Origin: an uncultured Pseudomonadota bacterium
GTDB lineage: Bacteria; Bdellovibrionota_B; Oligoflexia; Oligoflexales; CAIMVM01
Assembly (NCBI GenBank): GCA_903844895.1
Contig: CAIMVM010000015.1
Location: forward strand, 1-43,319
Reading direction: 5' to 3'
Length of the DNA stretch: 43,319 nt
Shown here: positions 16,966-25,460 of the stretch, one piece after another
Layout of the letters: every line of letters starts with the position of its first letter
Position numbering within the stretch: the stretch's first letter is position 1
The notes under the pieces: model-generated
The model's database searches: none
The model's input: the letters and a program-made list of their open reading frames with translations, nothing else
What the model was told of the DNA's origin: nothing
Position numbers and translations under genes: made by a program

Positions 16966-18006
16966 CTACGCGACCGAGTAAGTGACTTTTTCATCTTTCC
17001 AATAATTTATGGGTTGAGTTAAAAAGTAGTAGTGACCTTCGCGACGAACATCCACTCCCAGGAATGAAGACTCAGCCCTGAGTGACTCAAATCTAGTATG
17101 AGGCACTAATTTCTGAGCCGAGAAATCTAATTTAATGACAACGACTTCCTCTAGACAACTTATAAGCTCAATCCTTGGGGTTTCACTCATGCTTTTAGCA
17201 AAGAGGCTTATGACATAGACCATTGTGCCTTGGTTATAGAGGACCTTTGCTTCACAATCCCCACTTACGGAAACATGTCTAAAATCCCAGCCCATACGAT
17301 ATGCTTTTAAAGTGGCTTCCATAGTCACAGCTGAAAGTGGCACTGCCGCATTAATCGCTAGGTTGGAATGGGCTGCTGTTAAGTATTGAAAAGAAAGGGA
17401 TCCTGCTGACTGCAATACCGCAAGACCTAAAGTTTGTAAGACATTTGCAAGAAGCTTTTGAGGATAGGACAAGTCAAAGGCGTTGAGATGCTTAGAGTTT
17501 AAAAACACAAAACCTACAATATTGCCATAAACTATGAGTGGAATGCATAGACCTGATATTAAGCCCATTTCACCTATTTTCTGAAGGGATCTCTGAACGG
17601 GCGACTGTTTACTATAGAAAGATTTTTTAACGATTTCCACATCTGAATAAATTCTCACGACACCCTGAGTCAAATGAAATAAAGAAGAATCTTCTCTGAC
17701 AAAACAGGTATAGTTTTTCGTCATTAATTCTTCAGATATAGCGGCATCTTTTACGGAACATTCCAGGCGAAGCTGATTCGTAACGCCCAGCCTACGCACA
17801 ATCGCGATTCGGTGAATAACATTCAAGATCGGATGTTCCCTGCAATGCTGCATGACAGCTGCAAGCATGCCTTCTCCGCCAGATTTAGCTAAAGCATGGG
17901 AGGAATCCAGCAATAGATTTGCCGAAAGATAAGCTTCCGTTCCGCTGTTGAATGAGTCTACATAATTAAGGGGGGAAATTAAGAAAGGCATGGTGAGCTC
18001 TGACAT
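16966..18006 (-). CDS. GAF-domain protein of unknown function
   Basis: 346 residues, ATG at 18006 with AGGAGGACTC just upstream, a strong ribosome binding site. Residues ~35-205 look like a GAF sensor domain: IAIVRRLGVTNQLRLECSVK early and ISGLCIPLIVYGNIVGFVFL, NSKHLNAFD late. The C-terminal ~140 residues have a strand-rich pattern and no recognisable catalytic motif; there is no histidine kinase H box, GGDEF or HD signature. It may bind a small ligand and signal through an unknown output. It converges with the monooxygenase gene and stands 69 bases from it. Confidence 0.65.
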   Translation of the reverse strand: MSELTMPFLISPLNYVDSFNSGTEAYLSANLLLDSSHALAKSGGEGMLAAVMQHCREHPILNVIHRIAIVRRLGVTNQLRLECSVKDAAISEELMTKNYTCFVREDSSLFHLTQGVVRIYSDVEIVKKSFYSKQSPVQRSLQKIGEMGLISGLCIPLIVYGNIVGFVFLNSKHLNAFDLSYPQKLLANVLQTLGLAVLQSAGSLSFQYLTAAHSNLAINAAVPLSAVTMEATLKAYRMGWDFRHVSVSGDCEAKVLYNQGTMVYVISLFAKSMSETPRIELISCLEEVVVIKLDFSAQKLVPHTRFESLRAESSFLGVDVRREGHYYFLTQPINYWKDEKVTYSVA

Positions 18007-18228
18007 GAGTCCTCCTGAACTCTTGTACGTTGTATCCTTTTATCATATAGGCGGGTAATAGATACATTATTAATCAGGGCACCAAAGCGCCGGAAGCCAG
18101 CATTAATTCCCTTTGATTACAAGTGCTTAAAAGGTTGATTCCAGCAATTTTAACTTCAAGTCGACCTGTCGGCAAAGTTAGTTTATAAGTCGTCGCCCGC
18201 AATTGTGAAAAAAAGGAGTCTAATTTTC

Positions 18229-18999
18229 ATGAAGCTTGACCCAAATCGACGCATTAAGCGTGGGTGGATGAATTTAAAAATTAAGAGTATCAAAAACGAA
18301 TGCCATGACACGAAGACCCTGTACTTTATCGATGCCGATGAAGGGGGGATACCTTTTGATTATATTGCCGGACAATATATCACGTTTCGGTTTGACGATG
18401 TTTCTGAAAAACCTGTAGTAAGAAGCTACACTATGTCAAGTTCTCCGCGGCAAACAGAGGTCTTAGCGGTAACTGTAAAGGAAGTCGACGACCCCTTTAT
18501 CTCCCGTCTATTGGTAAGAGACACAGCGGTTGATCAAATCTACCGTGCGAGAGGCCCCATAGGTAAATTTGTTTACGAGCCCGAAAGTGATGAGAAACAT
18601 CTCGTCATGATCGCCGGCGGTAGCGGCGTAACTCCTTTTATTTCCATTATGCGAGAATATATGGATCGCCTTGGAACAGAAGGCGCCCCTGAAAAGATGA
18701 CCCTTCTTGTTTCTTATCGGAGCAAAGCAGATTTGATTCTCTGGGATGACATTGAGCAGATAAACAAACACTCCCATTGCCGCATTGTGACGACTCTTTC
18801 CAGGGAAGATGCCACAGGGGAAGGGTTCTGGCATGGCAGAATTGATTCTTCTATGATTTCAAAACTATTAGATGGCAACTTCAAAGGAAAGACTTTCATG
18901 ACATGTGGCCCTGAAGCCATAATGGATACGGCTGTAGCTTGCGCAAAAGCCCATGGAGTTGAAGAACGCCATATCAAGACGGAGTCTTTTTCTTCGTAA
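18229..18999 (+). CDS. FAD/NAD(P)-binding oxidoreductase, ferredoxin-NADP reductase type
   Basis: 256 residues, from ATG at 18229 behind AGGAG; an in-frame GTG at 18205 is less likely. FNR-fold reductase module: RSYTMSSSPRQTEVLAVTVK with the RxYS/T FAD-binding motif, then GPIGKF, the NAD(P) dinucleotide loop MIAGGSGVTPFISIM, and CGPEAIMDTAVA near the end. There is no C-terminal 2Fe-2S domain of the phthalate dioxygenase type and no globin domain, so the electron partner must be a separate protein. It could reduce a ferredoxin or a dioxygenase component. Confidence 0.85.
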   Translation: MKLDPNRRIKRGWMNLKIKSIKNECHDTKTLYFIDADEGGIPFDYIAGQYITFRFDDVSEKPVVRSYTMSSSPRQTEVLAVTVKEVDDPFISRLLVRDTAVDQIYRARGPIGKFVYEPESDEKHLVMIAGGSGVTPFISIMREYMDRLGTEGAPEKMTLLVSYRSKADLILWDDIEQINKHSHCRIVTTLSREDATGEGFWHGRIDSSMISKLLDGNFKGKTFMTCGPEAIMDTAVACAKAHGVEERHIKTESFSS

Positions 19000-19023
19000 T
19001 TAAGTTTTCTTATTTCAATGGAA

Positions 19024-19060
19024 AAGTCCCGCTACCTACGAGCAGCGGGACTTCTTTTTT
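19024..19060. terminator. Bidirectional terminator
   Basis: AAGTCCCGCT (19024-19033) pairs with AGCGGGACTT (19044-19053), followed by TTCTTTTTT on the plus strand. It lies between the convergent reductase and ald genes. AT-rich sequence on both sides allows it to end both transcripts. Confidence 0.9.
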
Positions 19061-19078
19061 AAATCCGTCTTTAGAGCT

Positions 19079-20182
19079 CTACACTCGATATTCGTGATAG
19101 GGAAGATTATGGGCTTCTGCTACGGCTTTATAAGTAATCGCGCCTTCATGGGTATTAAGTCCCTTTCGAAGAGCTTCCGAGTCCTTAAGAGCTGCTAGGC
19201 CTTTATTCGCAATTTGAACCGCATAAGGAAGAGTCACATTCGTCAGTGCGTAAGTTGACGTCAAAGGAACATCACCTGGTATATTAGTCACACCATAGTG
19301 AAGAACACCTTCTTCCGAATACACCGGGTTATCGTGGGTCGTTGGTCGAATGGTTTCAATACAACCACCCTGATCAATGGCCACATCCACAACTACGCTG
19401 CCTGGAGTCATTTGCTTAATCATCTCTCTGGTGATAAGCATAGGAGCTTTAGCACCTGCAACTAATACACCGCCAATAACGAGATCACTTTCCGCAACCG
19501 ACTTTGAAATATTTTCATAATTGGACATTAAGGTTGTGCAGAGGTTGCCGAAGATATCATCTAAGTATGCAAGCCTTTGGCTATTAACATCTAAAATAGT
19601 CACTTCGGCACCAATACCGATTGCCATTTTAGCTGCGTTCACTCCTACAACTCCCCCGCCTACAATGCAAATGCGGCCGCGTCTAACTCCTGGTACACCA
19701 CCCAAGAGTAGGCCTTTTCCGCCATTATGTTTTTCCAGGCAACGGGCACCCACTTGCACGGACATCCGTCCTGCTACTTCTGACATAGGCTTTAGTAGAG
19801 GCAATGAACGGTCTGGGAGCTCAATGGTCTCATAAGCAAGTCCTGTAACTTTGCGCTCTACGAGAACTTCCGTAAGCTTCCTTTCAGCCGCCAGATGAAG
19901 ATAAGTATAGAGAATTTGCCCAGAGCGCATGCGCTTAAACTCAGGTTCTACGGGCTCTTTAACTTTCATGATCATCTCAGCCTGGCCCCAAAGCTCATCT
20001 GCTGAAGAAATAATGGTAGCACCTGCCAGCTTAAAGCGTTCATCCGCAATACCGGCACTTAAGCCTGCGCCACTTTCAATAAGTACTTTGTGGCCATGAT
20101 CGACTAAGGTCTTTACACCACCAGGAACAATGCCCACACGATTTTCTCGGGTTTTGATTTCCTTTGGGACGCCAATAATCAT
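19079..20182 (-). CDS. ald: Alanine dehydrogenase
   Basis: 367 residues, the normal length. NAD-dependent reversible oxidative deamination of L-alanine to pyruvate and ammonium. Seen: [20 protein letters not shown] with R15 for substrate, catalytic K75 in [10 protein letters not shown]96 in YTYLHLAAE, the Rossmann loop [15 protein letters not shown], and catalytic Asp in VDVAIDQGG. All expected residues are present. ATG at 20182 with AGGAATTAAAT upstream. No clear partner gene: it probably forms its own transcript from the ~260-base region before it. Confidence 0.95.
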   Translation of the reverse strand: MIIGVPKEIKTRENRVGIVPGGVKTLVDHGHKVLIESGAGLSAGIADERFKLAGATIISSADELWGQAEMIMKVKEPVEPEFKRMRSGQILYTYLHLAAERKLTEVLVERKVTGLAYETIELPDRSLPLLKPMSEVAGRMSVQVGARCLEKHNGGKGLLLGGVPGVRRGRICIVGGGVVGVNAAKMAIGIGAEVTILDVNSQRLAYLDDIFGNLCTTLMSNYENISKSVAESDLVIGGVLVAGAKAPMLITREMIKQMTPGSVVVDVAIDQGGCIETIRPTTHDNPVYSEEGVLHYGVTNIPGDVPLTSTYALTNVTLPYAVQIANKGLAALKDSEALRKGLNTHEGAITYKAVAEAHNLPYHEYRV

Positions 20183-20442
20183 ATTTAATTCCTATTCTAA
20201 GTGCCTTCTATGGCAATAAAATGGCCATAAAATAAGCGTTAAGGGATCTAAATGTTTAAGACGCCTGTTCCAAAAGGTCAATATAATTCGATGATGACAA
20301 AAAGATCATCGGCCATTAAGAGATCCCAGCTTAAGGCCAAACTCCCCCCCTCACACAGTTTTCTTAGGCCTATAGGCACTACCTAGCCATTTGCTGTAAA
20401 AATAAACAATTGAAAATAATATCAAGACTCGGCTAGCTTGAC

Positions 20443-21225
20443 TTAGGATATTTCGAAACTCATGCCGTCATAGCCAAGCTCCATATGGGACGGCAACATT
20501 TTAGAGTCTCTTTCAAACTCTACTTCGTGGGCCATATGAGTGATAATCCCACGCTTCACATCTAGGCGATGAAAAACCTCAATGGTTTCTGGAATTAGGC
20601 TGTGAGTTTTATGGTTTTTAAAACGCAGGCCAGAGGCGATCATGGTCTTTACTTTTCCCCTCCAAAGTTCAAAAACGTGATCTGGAATGACTTTGAAATC
20701 GGTAATATAGGCAAAACTTCCAAATCTAAAGCCAGCAGTTTCCACATGGCCATGAGGAAGTCTCACGACTTCCACTTCAAAATCATCCCATAGGACAAAA
20801 TTGCACTTGAGTTCAAACAGCTCTACTTGCGGGGGATGTCCTTCATAACCTGTCGTTTCAAAAGCATAGGAGAAACGTGACTTCAAATCTCCCAAATGTT
20901 CTTTAGCAATGTAACAGGGCGTAGGTTTATGGGTATGAAAGTAAAATGCCCTTAAATCGTCAAATCCATGACAATGATCCGCGTGAGTATGGGTATAGAG
21001 CACGGCATCAAGAGATTTCACGTTTTCCCGAAGCATCTGCATTCTAAAATCTGGCGTTGTATCAACAACTAAATTTTTATTGTCTTTAAGACGGGTGATC
21101 ATGATTGAAGATCTCAGTCTCTTATTTTTAGGATTTGTACTTGAACAAACCTCGCAATGGCAGCCAATAGTAGGCACCCCAGTTGAGGTCCCACATCCTA
21201 AAATAGTTACTTTGAAAGGTGACAA
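20443..21225 (-). CDS. MBL-fold metallo-hydrolase, PhnP-like
   Basis: 260 residues with the metallo-beta-lactamase motif HTHADHCHG (His/Asp metal ligands) and a Cys-rich N-terminal loop ILGCGTSTGVPTIGCHCEVC that is characteristic of the PhnP/COG1235 group, where cysteines can hold an extra Zn. Later metal ligands HGHVETAGF and YITDFKVIPD are present, as is the ITHMAHE near the end. This family hydrolyses cyclic phosphodiesters or related molecules. The start is a TTG at 21225 with a perfect AGGAGG 6 bases upstream; an in-frame TTG at 21243, overlapping recQ, lacks one. It follows the recQ stop (21236) by 10 bases and is co-transcribed with it. Confidence 0.85.
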   Translation of the reverse strand: MSPFKVTILGCGTSTGVPTIGCHCEVCSSTNPKNKRLRSSIMITRLKDNKNLVVDTTPDFRMQMLRENVKSLDAVLYTHTHADHCHGFDDLRAFYFHTHKPTPCYIAKEHLGDLKSRFSYAFETTGYEGHPPQVELFELKCNFVLWDDFEVEVVRLPHGHVETAGFRFGSFAYITDFKVIPDHVFELWRGKVKTMIASGLRFKNHKTHSLIPETIEVFHRLDVKRGIITHMAHEVEFERDSKMLPSHMELGYDGMSFEIS

Positions 21226-21235
21226 TGAAGACCTC

Positions 21236-22672
21236 CTAATCAATAAAATACGTTTCTACAAATTTAGATCTTTGACTGCCTGATGCGACAAAATGAAACA
21301 TCGTATCCAGTCGATGGAGAGTTGCCGCTCTTCGCTCAAAGTACCCTGAAAAGAAATTCTCTATCCCTTCTTTCTCAACGACTTGAATTCGATAATCGCC
21401 ATGTGCCGTGGGAACTCGGGCCAAATAACCTTCTTTTATGAGCAAATCTAGGGATGTCTCAATATTATCCTTGGAAAGATGGCTCGTCATCATCGCTCTT
21501 TTCAAAAAATCGAAGGAGGAATATTCTTCCATCCCATAGTCGCGCGCCATTTCGTAAGCTTTCTTTAAGATAGCTGGTTCAGGCAGACTCTTTTCAATGA
21601 TAAATTTTTGAATATGATAATCTCTTGTCGTATATACCATGCTGCAATTTGCAAAACCGCCGTCTCGCCCTGCTCGGCCGATTTCTTGAAGATACTGTTC
21701 GAGACTTTGTGTCAATCCTAAGTGGTGTACAAATCTTATATCAGATTTATCGACACCTAACCCAAATGCATTGGTCGCCACAACAACTCGCGCATCTCCT
21801 GATAGAAAATCTCTTTGTGCTAATGACCTTTGTTCTGAGGATAGACCGGCATGATACGCTTTCACTTGAATGCTTTCTTCGCGCAATCTTCTGGTAATAT
21901 TCTCGACGTTTTGACGAGTCCCTGCATAAACGATACCTTGACCTGTACATTCCCAAATCTTTGCCACTAAAAGATCAAGAGCTTGCTCAACCTTTGGGGT
22001 TCTATAAACACCTATTTCAAGATTAGACCTCACTGGATTTCTTAAGATCACAGCAGGATCTTTAAGACGCAAGGTTTCAAGGATATCGCTTCTTACTTTT
22101 TTGGTGGCAGTGGCCGTCAAAGCTAAGCGGGGGATGCGTTTGGGAATCGCATCAAGGTATTCGCCTAATTTGCGATATTCAGGTCTAAAATTGAATCCCC
22201 ATTGGCTGATACAATGGGCTTCATCAATGGCAAATAAGACTATATTTAAAGACTGTAAAAAATCTCGAAATCTAGGATAGGAAAATCTTTCCGGAGATAT
22301 AAATAGAAGCCTAACTCTTCCCGCTCGAAGCGCATCCACAACCTGTTTTTTTTGTTCTGGAGATTGCTGGCTATCAAAAGCAGCTGCTGCAATTCCTATT
22401 TTTCGAAACTTTATAACTTGATCGCGAATCAAAGCTACCAAGGGCGAAATGACGACTACAATACCTGAGCCCATGAGAGCAGGAATCGCAAAAGTTAATG
22501 ACTTTCCGCTACCAGTTGGCAAGACAGCTAATGTATCTCTGCCTGACAGAATTTCCCTTAAGACATCAACCTGGTCTACCCGCAAACCATTAAACCCAAA
22601 AACACGTCGCGCCAAGTCTTGAGCTGCTTCGATAAACTGCTTTGTCTCAACTATTGAGGCCTGGCTTTGCAC
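21236..22672 (-). CDS. recQ: RecQ-type ATP-dependent DNA helicase, short form
   Basis: 478 residues against ~600 for E. coli RecQ. SF2 helicase core is complete: LPTGSGKS (51-58), the DEAH box IDEAHCISQWG (149-159), LALTATAT, and GRAGRDGG. After the core follow a winged-helix-like region (residues ~365-430) and an arginine-rich helix (RAATLHRLDTMFHFVAS), but the sequence ends at KFVETYFID, where other RecQ proteins have CRRxxLLxYF and a zinc-binding Cys cluster. No cysteine occurs in that C-terminal region, and no HRDC domain. Start GTG at 22672 behind GGTGA, a weak site. Role: unwinding DNA in recombination and repair. Confidence 0.88.
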   Translation of the reverse strand: MQSQASIVETKQFIEAAQDLARRVFGFNGLRVDQVDVLREILSGRDTLAVLPTGSGKSLTFAIPALMGSGIVVVISPLVALIRDQVIKFRKIGIAAAAFDSQQSPEQKKQVVDALRAGRVRLLFISPERFSYPRFRDFLQSLNIVLFAIDEAHCISQWGFNFRPEYRKLGEYLDAIPKRIPRLALTATATKKVRSDILETLRLKDPAVILRNPVRSNLEIGVYRTPKVEQALDLLVAKIWECTGQGIVYAGTRQNVENITRRLREESIQVKAYHAGLSSEQRSLAQRDFLSGDARVVVATNAFGLGVDKSDIRFVHHLGLTQSLEQYLQEIGRAGRDGGFANCSMVYTTRDYHIQKFIIEKSLPEPAILKKAYEMARDYGMEEYSSFDFLKRAMMTSHLSKDNIETSLDLLIKEGYLARVPTAHGDYRIQVVEKEGIENFFSGYFERRAATLHRLDTMFHFVASGSQRSKFVETYFID

Positions 22673-22930
22673 TTTTTGTCACCACTTAATGGAATAAGCT
22701 CAAAGGTACACAGCGACAGCCAATCTACAAAGAGAATTCCAATAAAAGGTGCCAGACTCTGTTTGAAAACTGCGATTAGATGAAGATTGATTAATTTTAT
22801 ACCAGACTCGGCCGTTTTTATCGCCATTTCAAGATACTGCTACCTGCTGTATCAAAAAATAAATACCTACCCTTAAAGTTTTACTTTGAGAGAGGTCTTT
22901 TAGGAACGCGCCCAAATCATTGGCTCGATC

Positions 22931-23392
22931 CTATCCAAAATCATCAATAAGCGCTTCTGCCTCTTCACCCTCAAAGACGAGTGTATCTTGCTGCTCAAAG
23001 CCTCCGGCAAAAACCTGCAGTGCTAGCATATAGTTCAAACGATTATGTCTTGATTTCAAACCTCGCAAAATCGGGGCCATGGGTGCCCAAGAGGAGGAAT
23101 CAAAATTTTCCAATTTTTTAAGCACCCCTACATAGAGAGTTGCTTTTTCTCCGTTTGCTAGCTCAATGAATTTGGAAAACTGCTGATAAATATCTATCGC
23201 ACTGCGCAAAGTAACTTCCCCTAAAAATGACTCGGCGCCCTCCATCAGCTGATCATTAATAGGAAGACCCGGCTTAACCTGCAAGAGGAGACCAGGGGCA
23301 AACTGACTCTGTACCGGAAAACGGAGGATGCCGAGATCGTCCTTTATCCCCAACAAAAAAACAGCCTTAGATGTGGTGCAGTATATATGCAT
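22931..23392 (-). CDS. Conserved-looking small protein coupled to mglA, function unknown
   Basis: 153 residues, no signal peptide. Its ATG overlaps the mglA stop by one base (TAATG), so the two are co-translated, and it is the last gene of this unit. Visible: a strand-rich first half (VFLLGIKDDLGILRFPV; GLLLQVKPGLPIND) and an acidic C-terminus ending EGEEAEALIDDFG. I see no Roadblock/LC7 signature typical of MglB, and no Walker motif. Co-translation with an MglA-type GTPase points to a partner or regulator, for example an effector or an MglB substitute; that is inference. Confidence 0.65.
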   Translation of the reverse strand: MHIYCTTSKAVFLLGIKDDLGILRFPVQSQFAPGLLLQVKPGLPINDQLMEGAESFLGEVTLRSAIDIYQQFSKFIELANGEKATLYVGVLKKLENFDSSSWAPMAPILRGLKSRHNRLNYMLALQVFAGGFEQQDTLVFEGEEAEALIDDFG

Positions 23393-23976
23393 TAGCCGGC
23401 TAACCTCCGAATCACCTGAGCAGAAATTTCTTGTAAGCTTTCTAAAACACCCATTCCATGCTTTGCCGACGCTTCAAAATCCACGTGCCTTGAAGGGTTA
23501 AGTTCAGAGCGGAGAACTTCAACTGGCACAGCACCAGGCATGTCGCGCTTATTATACTGAATGACAGAAGGCATATCTGAATGGACCAATCCTTCTTCAG
23601 ACAAAATTTTCCGAACGAGTTGTAGCTCTTCCACATTAGAAGCTAGTTTTTCAGGGGCTGAATCGGCGACGAATACGAATCCATCCACCCCTTTCATAAT
23701 GACACTACGAACCGTCTCATAGAGTGTTTGAGAAGGGATCGTATAAAGATGGAGCTTTAAGTGATAGTTTCTTATGAATCCGAGACTTACAGGCAAAAAT
23801 TCAAAAAAAACAGACTGGCCTACACCATCTTCGGAAAGTTCCAAGAGGCCAGCCTTAACCTCGGGTGAAGTTTGATTGAAAATAGCCCGCAAATTACTCG
23901 ATTTGCCAGCACCAGAAGGCCCCAAATAGAGGATCTTACAATTGATTTCTTTAGTTTCAAAATTAGTAAAGGCCAT
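23392..23976 (-). CDS. mglA: MglA-type small Ras-like GTPase
   Basis: 194 residues from ATG at 23976 (family-typical start MAFTNFETKEINCKILYLGP). P-loop GPSGAGKS with S/T at the Mg site, G3 region TIPSQTLYETVRSVIMKG where MglA proteins carry TVPGQ instead of the Ras DxxG, G4 NKRD, and G5 ASAK. In Myxococcus and Bdellovibrio MglA controls cell polarity, gliding and type IV pili. Alternate ATG at 24006 adds 10 residues. Neither start has a clear ribosome binding site; a TATAAT lies 6 bases upstream of the 23976 ATG, so a leaderless mRNA is possible. Cytoplasmic. Confidence 0.88.
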   Translation of the reverse strand: MAFTNFETKEINCKILYLGPSGAGKSSNLRAIFNQTSPEVKAGLLELSEDGVGQSVFFEFLPVSLGFIRNYHLKLHLYTIPSQTLYETVRSVIMKGVDGFVFVADSAPEKLASNVEELQLVRKILSEEGLVHSDMPSVIQYNKRDMPGAVPVEVLRSELNPSRHVDFEASAKHGMGVLESLQEISAQVIRRLAG

Positions 23977-24006
23977 GCGACGATTATAGCAATAAGATGC
24001 AGCCAT

Positions 24007-24327
24007 AGCTAGAACTCAGTTAACCTCCCGTTTCCTATAGGATAAAATCAAAACCTTCCCCCAAAATCCCCCCCCATTGATACAGGATCATGGATATCTC
24101 TCAGTACCTATCAAGTCTCATAATGAGGGACAACCGTTTGAAATAAATCACAAAAAAGAATCAAAATGGCCGTTTGCAAGTAAAAATGGCTCCTGATGAC
24201 GCAAGATTTACCATTACATTTCTATTTTTCGGTAGTAAGATCCCCGCCATTCGAAAGCAGGGAGTCAAGACCTTCTTTGTTTTGAAAAACCCGACAAACA
24301 GAAATCTTATGATAGGAAGCTGCCTCA
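24007..24327. other. Divergent intergenic region, no gene seen
   Basis: About 320 bases between mglA and the SGNH hydrolase gene. Two short homopolymer runs (CCCCCAAAATCCCCCCCC) stand at ~24059-24077. No convincing promoter pair, RNA or reading frame with a ribosome binding site is visible. Confidence 0.4.
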
Positions 24328-25116
24328 ATGTTCAAGGCACTCATTTTAGCAACATGGCTACTTAACTTCAGTCAAATTTCTTTTAGTCAACAAATTCAAA
24401 GAATATATACTGGAGCATTAGGAGATTCCCTTACTGCAGGCTTGAATGCTGATGCCCCGTTTGATCAACGAAGTCGAAACTGGTCAGATGGCAAGGAAAT
24501 CGATAGCCATGCCGTCCGCTTGGCTAAAAAATTCGGCGTGGAAGTAGTTTCTAAAAATGTTTCTGTGAGCGGCTCGAGAATTGATAGTTTAGCAAGTCAA
24601 ACGGCAAAACTATTAGAAGACAATTACAGACCAGACTATGTAACCATACTTATCGGTGCGAACAATATTTGCGATGGTGATCTCAGGCCAGAAGAGCTTT
24701 CTGCAATAAGTAAAAATCTACTTTTGGATTCTATTCAGGCGCTCATTCGCGCTAACGAAAATGTCAAAATCATTATTGGGGCAATTCCCAAAATAAATTT
24801 TCTCTATGAACTCCTTCATGGAGATACAACATGCCAAGAAAATTGGCGTTCATTCAGTGTTTGCTATAACCTCCTTCAAAGCACAAAGTTTGAACGAGAA
24901 AAAGGAGTTGTCCGATGGACAGCCTACAATAAAATGCAAAAAGAAGTTGCTGCGATGTACCCTAAAAATGTCAAATTTACATCGAGAATAAGCGGCGAAA
25001 TTTTTACTGTAGAAGATATTTCCAGAATTGACTGCTTCCATCCAAATATATCTGGCCAAAGAAAATTGGCTGAGATCACTTGGCAAGAGGGTTGGTATCC
25101 TGATTTGAGAAATTAA
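24328..25116 (+). CDS. Secreted SGNH/GDSL-family hydrolase
   Basis: 262 residues with a Sec signal peptide (MFKALILATWLLNFSQISFS). Catalytic blocks of SGNH esterases: block I GDSLTAG with nucleophile S34, block II SVSGSRID (G82), block III IGANNIC with N at 112/113 for the oxyanion hole, and block V D235-x-x-H238 (DCFHPN). It should hydrolyse an ester: lipid, acetyl group on peptidoglycan or exopolysaccharide; substrate is unknown. ATG at 24328 has AGGAAG about 9 bases upstream. Location is the periplasm or outside the cell. Confidence 0.85.
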   Translation: MFKALILATWLLNFSQISFSQQIQRIYTGALGDSLTAGLNADAPFDQRSRNWSDGKEIDSHAVRLAKKFGVEVVSKNVSVSGSRIDSLASQTAKLLEDNYRPDYVTILIGANNICDGDLRPEELSAISKNLLLDSIQALIRANENVKIIIGAIPKINFLYELLHGDTTCQENWRSFSVCYNLLQSTKFEREKGVVRWTAYNKMQKEVAAMYPKNVKFTSRISGEIFTVEDISRIDCFHPNISGQRKLAEITWQEGWYPDLRN

Positions 25117-25460
25117 TTGTAACGTCTTAATATAGCCCTCGCTATGAAGGCTCCTTGAGCCTTCAAAATTGCCACATAAACCCGTAGTTAGCCTCAAATT
25201 TCATCAACCGTTCTCACACTAAAAGTGAATTCCATATCGCTTTGTGGCAATTCAGGCTCCGCCATATGTGTTAACTCTTCGCTCAGCCTTAATTTGCATC
25301 CGAAATACCGGTCGAAACACTCTAATAACAGTACGGCAGTGACTCAGTAACCGGCCGCTCCAAGCAGGTTGATGAATTGAACGAGCCAATATATACTTCT
25401 TCCTCATAATAGTTCTAAACTAGCTAACTTTATCTACCCAATCTCTTTAGGGGCTCATGT
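25117..25460. other. Intergenic region before the 1129-residue protein gene
   Basis: About 340 bases. A short hairpin stands at 25145-25165, and the remaining sequence carries no supported gene. It presumably holds the promoter of the downstream gene; AATATATACTTC at ~25388-25399 is a possible -10 area, without a convincing -35. Confidence 0.4.
25145..25165. terminator. Short hairpin after the SGNH hydrolase gene
   Basis: TGAAGGCT and AGCCTTCA form an 8-bp stem with a CCTTG loop, 28 bases past the stop, followed by AAAATT. The T run is weak, so the call is tentative. Confidence 0.4.

Noticed and set aside
18007-18228. Region considered for a tRNA or structured RNA (GCGGG ... CCCGC ends)
   Set aside because: No T-arm consensus or anticodon stem fits; matching ends alone are not enough.
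24059-24077. C-rich homopolymers considered as a phase-variable tract
   Set aside because: They lie in a non-coding interval without promoter elements at suitable distance, so no effect can be argued.
24174-24365. 63-codon plus-strand frame before the SGNH gene
   Set aside because: It overlaps the start of that gene in another frame and shows no ribosome binding site or family.
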